DNA of 5,917 nt from Chloroflexi bacterium RIFCSPLOWO2_02_FULL_71_16. GTDB taxonomy: Bacteria > Chloroflexota > Limnocylindria > P2-11E. The stretch spans positions 20,496 through 26,412 of the forward strand of contig MGON01000067.1 in assembly GCA_001795345.1 (NCBI GenBank), read 5' to 3'. A program made the position numbers and the translations under genes. This document shows, piece by piece, positions 4,894 through 5,917 of this stretch. Under the pieces are notes generated by a model. It was given only the letters and a program-made list of their open reading frames with translations. It was not told where the DNA came from and made no database searches. Position 1 is the first letter of the stretch, and each line of letters starts with the position of its first letter.

Positions 4894-5850
4894 GTGACCC
4901 GCATCGTCGTGACGCGTCCCGTCACCGAAGAGGCCCTCTCGCTGCTGCGTCCGCGCGCCGAGCTCAAGATCGGTCCCGCGGATCCGCCGCTTCCCACGCG
5001 GGACGAAGTGCGGGAGATGGTGCGCGACGCCGACGTCGTCTACACGCTGCCGGCCAACCCGCTCGACGCGGAGGCGATCGGCGGTGCCCAAAAGCTCCGG
5101 ATGATCGCGACGATGGGGACCGGCTTCGACAACATCGACATAGCCGCGGCGAAGAAGCGCGGGATACCCGTCACCTACGCGCCCGGGATCCTCGACGAGA
5201 CCACTGCGGACGGCGCGTTCGGCCTGCTCATCGCGGCGGCGCGCCGCTTCGGCGAGGCCGAGCGGGTCCTGCGCGCCGGCGAGTGGAAGGGGTGGGGGCC
5301 CGGTCAGTTCCTCGGCCAGGATGTCCATCACGCCACCCTCGGCATCGTCGGCATGGGCCGCATCGGGCGCCAGATCGCGCGACGCGCGAGCGGCTTCGAG
5401 ATGCGCGTCATTTACTACGACGAGCGGCGCAACGACCAGGCGGAGCGCGAGCTGTCGGTCGTCTACGTGCCTCTCGATCGCCTGCTCGCGGAGTCGGACA
5501 TCATCTCGGTGCACGTGCCGCTCATGCCCTCGACGCGCCACCTCATCGACGCGGAAGCGCTCCGGAAGATGAAGCCGAGCGCCGTCCTCATCAACCCCTC
5601 CCGCGGTCCGGTCATCGACGAGCGCGCGCTCGCCGAGGCGCTGCGCGACGGCGTGATCGCCGCGGCCGGGCTCGACGTGTACGAGCGGGAGCCGCGGGTC
5701 GAGCCGCTGCTCCTGGAGCTCGAGAACGTGGTGCTGCTGCCCCACATCGCCTCGGCGTCGGAGCGGACGCGCACCCGGATGGCGGTGCGCGCGGCCCAGA
5801 ACATCCTCGCGTTCCTGGACGGCAAGCCGCTCCTCGACCCGGTCCCCTGA
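4894..5850 (+). CDS. D-2-hydroxyacid dehydrogenase (glyoxylate/hydroxypyruvate reductase-like)
   Basis: A complete 318-residue NAD(P)-dependent D-isomer 2-hydroxyacid dehydrogenase, interconverting a 2-keto acid and its D-2-hydroxy acid in the cytoplasm. The Rossmann loop is GMGRIG (153-158). Asp176 at the end of the next strand (VIYYDERR) favours NAD over NADP. The catalytic triad is present: Arg237 in NPSRG, Glu266 in DVYEREP (29 residues later, as in E. coli SerA) and His284 in LLPHIAS. MGTGFDNID and GILDETTADGAFGL are the usual substrate-domain and hinge blocks. The lack of a C-terminal ACT domain argues against a regulated phosphoglycerate dehydrogenase; similarity and length favour glyoxylate or hydroxypyruvate reductase, but phosphonate or lactate activity is not excluded. 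GTG 4894 starts right before the first beta strand (TRIVVTRPV) and follows a -10 box; the open frame upstream is antisense or shadow sequence. Confidence 0.94.
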   Translation: MTRIVVTRPVTEEALSLLRPRAELKIGPADPPLPTRDEVREMVRDADVVYTLPANPLDAEAIGGAQKLRMIATMGTGFDNIDIAAAKKRGIPVTYAPGILDETTADGAFGLLIAAARRFGEAERVLRAGEWKGWGPGQFLGQDVHHATLGIVGMGRIGRQIARRASGFEMRVIYYDERRNDQAERELSVVYVPLDRLLAESDIISVHVPLMPSTRHLIDAEALRKMKPSAVLINPSRGPVIDERALAEALRDGVIAAAGLDVYEREPRVEPLLLELENVVLLPHIASASERTRTRMAVRAAQNILAFLDGKPLLDPVP

Positions 5851-5852
5851 CG

Positions 5853-5917
5853 ATGGCGACCGTCGAGATCGAGAGCGGGCGGGAGACGCTCAAGGCCGAC
5901 CTCTACGGCAAGCTGCC
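5853..5917 (+). CDS. 5' end of an unidentified gene, possibly alpha/beta hydrolase-like
   Basis: An ATG 2 bp after the dehydrogenase stop opens a frame of 21 codons plus two bases to the window edge. The peptide starts MATVEIESGRETLKADLYGK. A short strand, then G-x-E-x-L-x-x-x-L-Y, resembles the first two strands of dienelactone-hydrolase or other alpha/beta-hydrolase proteins, but this is too little to identify it. No Shine-Dalgarno or -10 box precedes it, and the tight spacing suggests translational coupling to the dehydrogenase in one operon. Confidence 0.55.
   Translation, partial: MATVEIESGRETLKADLYGKL

Noticed and set aside
4846..5745. Minus-strand open frame of 299 codons antisense to the dehydrogenase
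   Set aside because: It lies fully opposite a gene with an intact catalytic triad; the composition is that of a shadow frame and no motif is seen.
1..5917. A new defence, mobile or biosynthetic system
   Set aside because: I looked for nuclease, helicase, transposase, integrase, toxin-antitoxin, reverse transcriptase, CRISPR and synthase motifs and saw none. All complete genes belong to common metabolic or signalling families, apart from the small DUF5808-like protein.

Overview
The window is a high-GC (about 70 % by eye), densely packed stretch of bacterial chromosome. It holds eight protein genes, six complete and two cut by the window edges. There is no RNA gene, mobile element, CRISPR array or phage sequence. 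The organism cannot be named from the sequence. The Thermus-type orotate phosphoribosyltransferase with a C-terminal CPxC motif, the frequent GTG starts and the apparently leaderless genes suggest a GC-rich lineage such as Chloroflexota, Deinococcota or Actinomycetota. A Chloroflexota-like bacterium is my low-confidence guess.

Leftward (minus-strand) block, 3009 down to 1: a cyclase-family metal hydrolase (kynurenine formamidase/isatin hydrolase fold), then after 19 bp a KDPG/KHG-type aldolase, then after 105 bp a GH15 glucoamylase-like glycosidase that runs off the left edge. The 105 bp gap holds a strong nested hairpin just after the aldolase stop, then a candidate promoter for the GH15 gene. 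The three genes suggest carbohydrate or organic-acid catabolism, but they need not form one pathway.

Rightward (plus-strand) block, 3049 to 5917: pyrE, a small one-TM DUF5808-like protein overlapping it by 4 bp, a membrane-anchored GGDEF diguanylate cyclase, a D-2-hydroxyacid dehydrogenase, and the first 21 codons of another gene 2 bp further on. The two blocks diverge from a 39 bp intergenic region with two GCATAC repeats exactly 10 bp apart and overlapping candidate -10 boxes facing both ways.

The most consistent unusual signal is in the start regions. Most genes that could head a transcript have a TAnnnT- or CAnAAT-like -10 box ending only 6 to 9 nt before an ATG or GTG, with no Shine-Dalgarno sequence, as expected for leaderless mRNAs. 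The one clearly coupled internal gene (3690) has a good Shine-Dalgarno. I found no new defence, secretion or biosynthetic system. The gene content is ordinary, and the interest lies in the regulatory layout.
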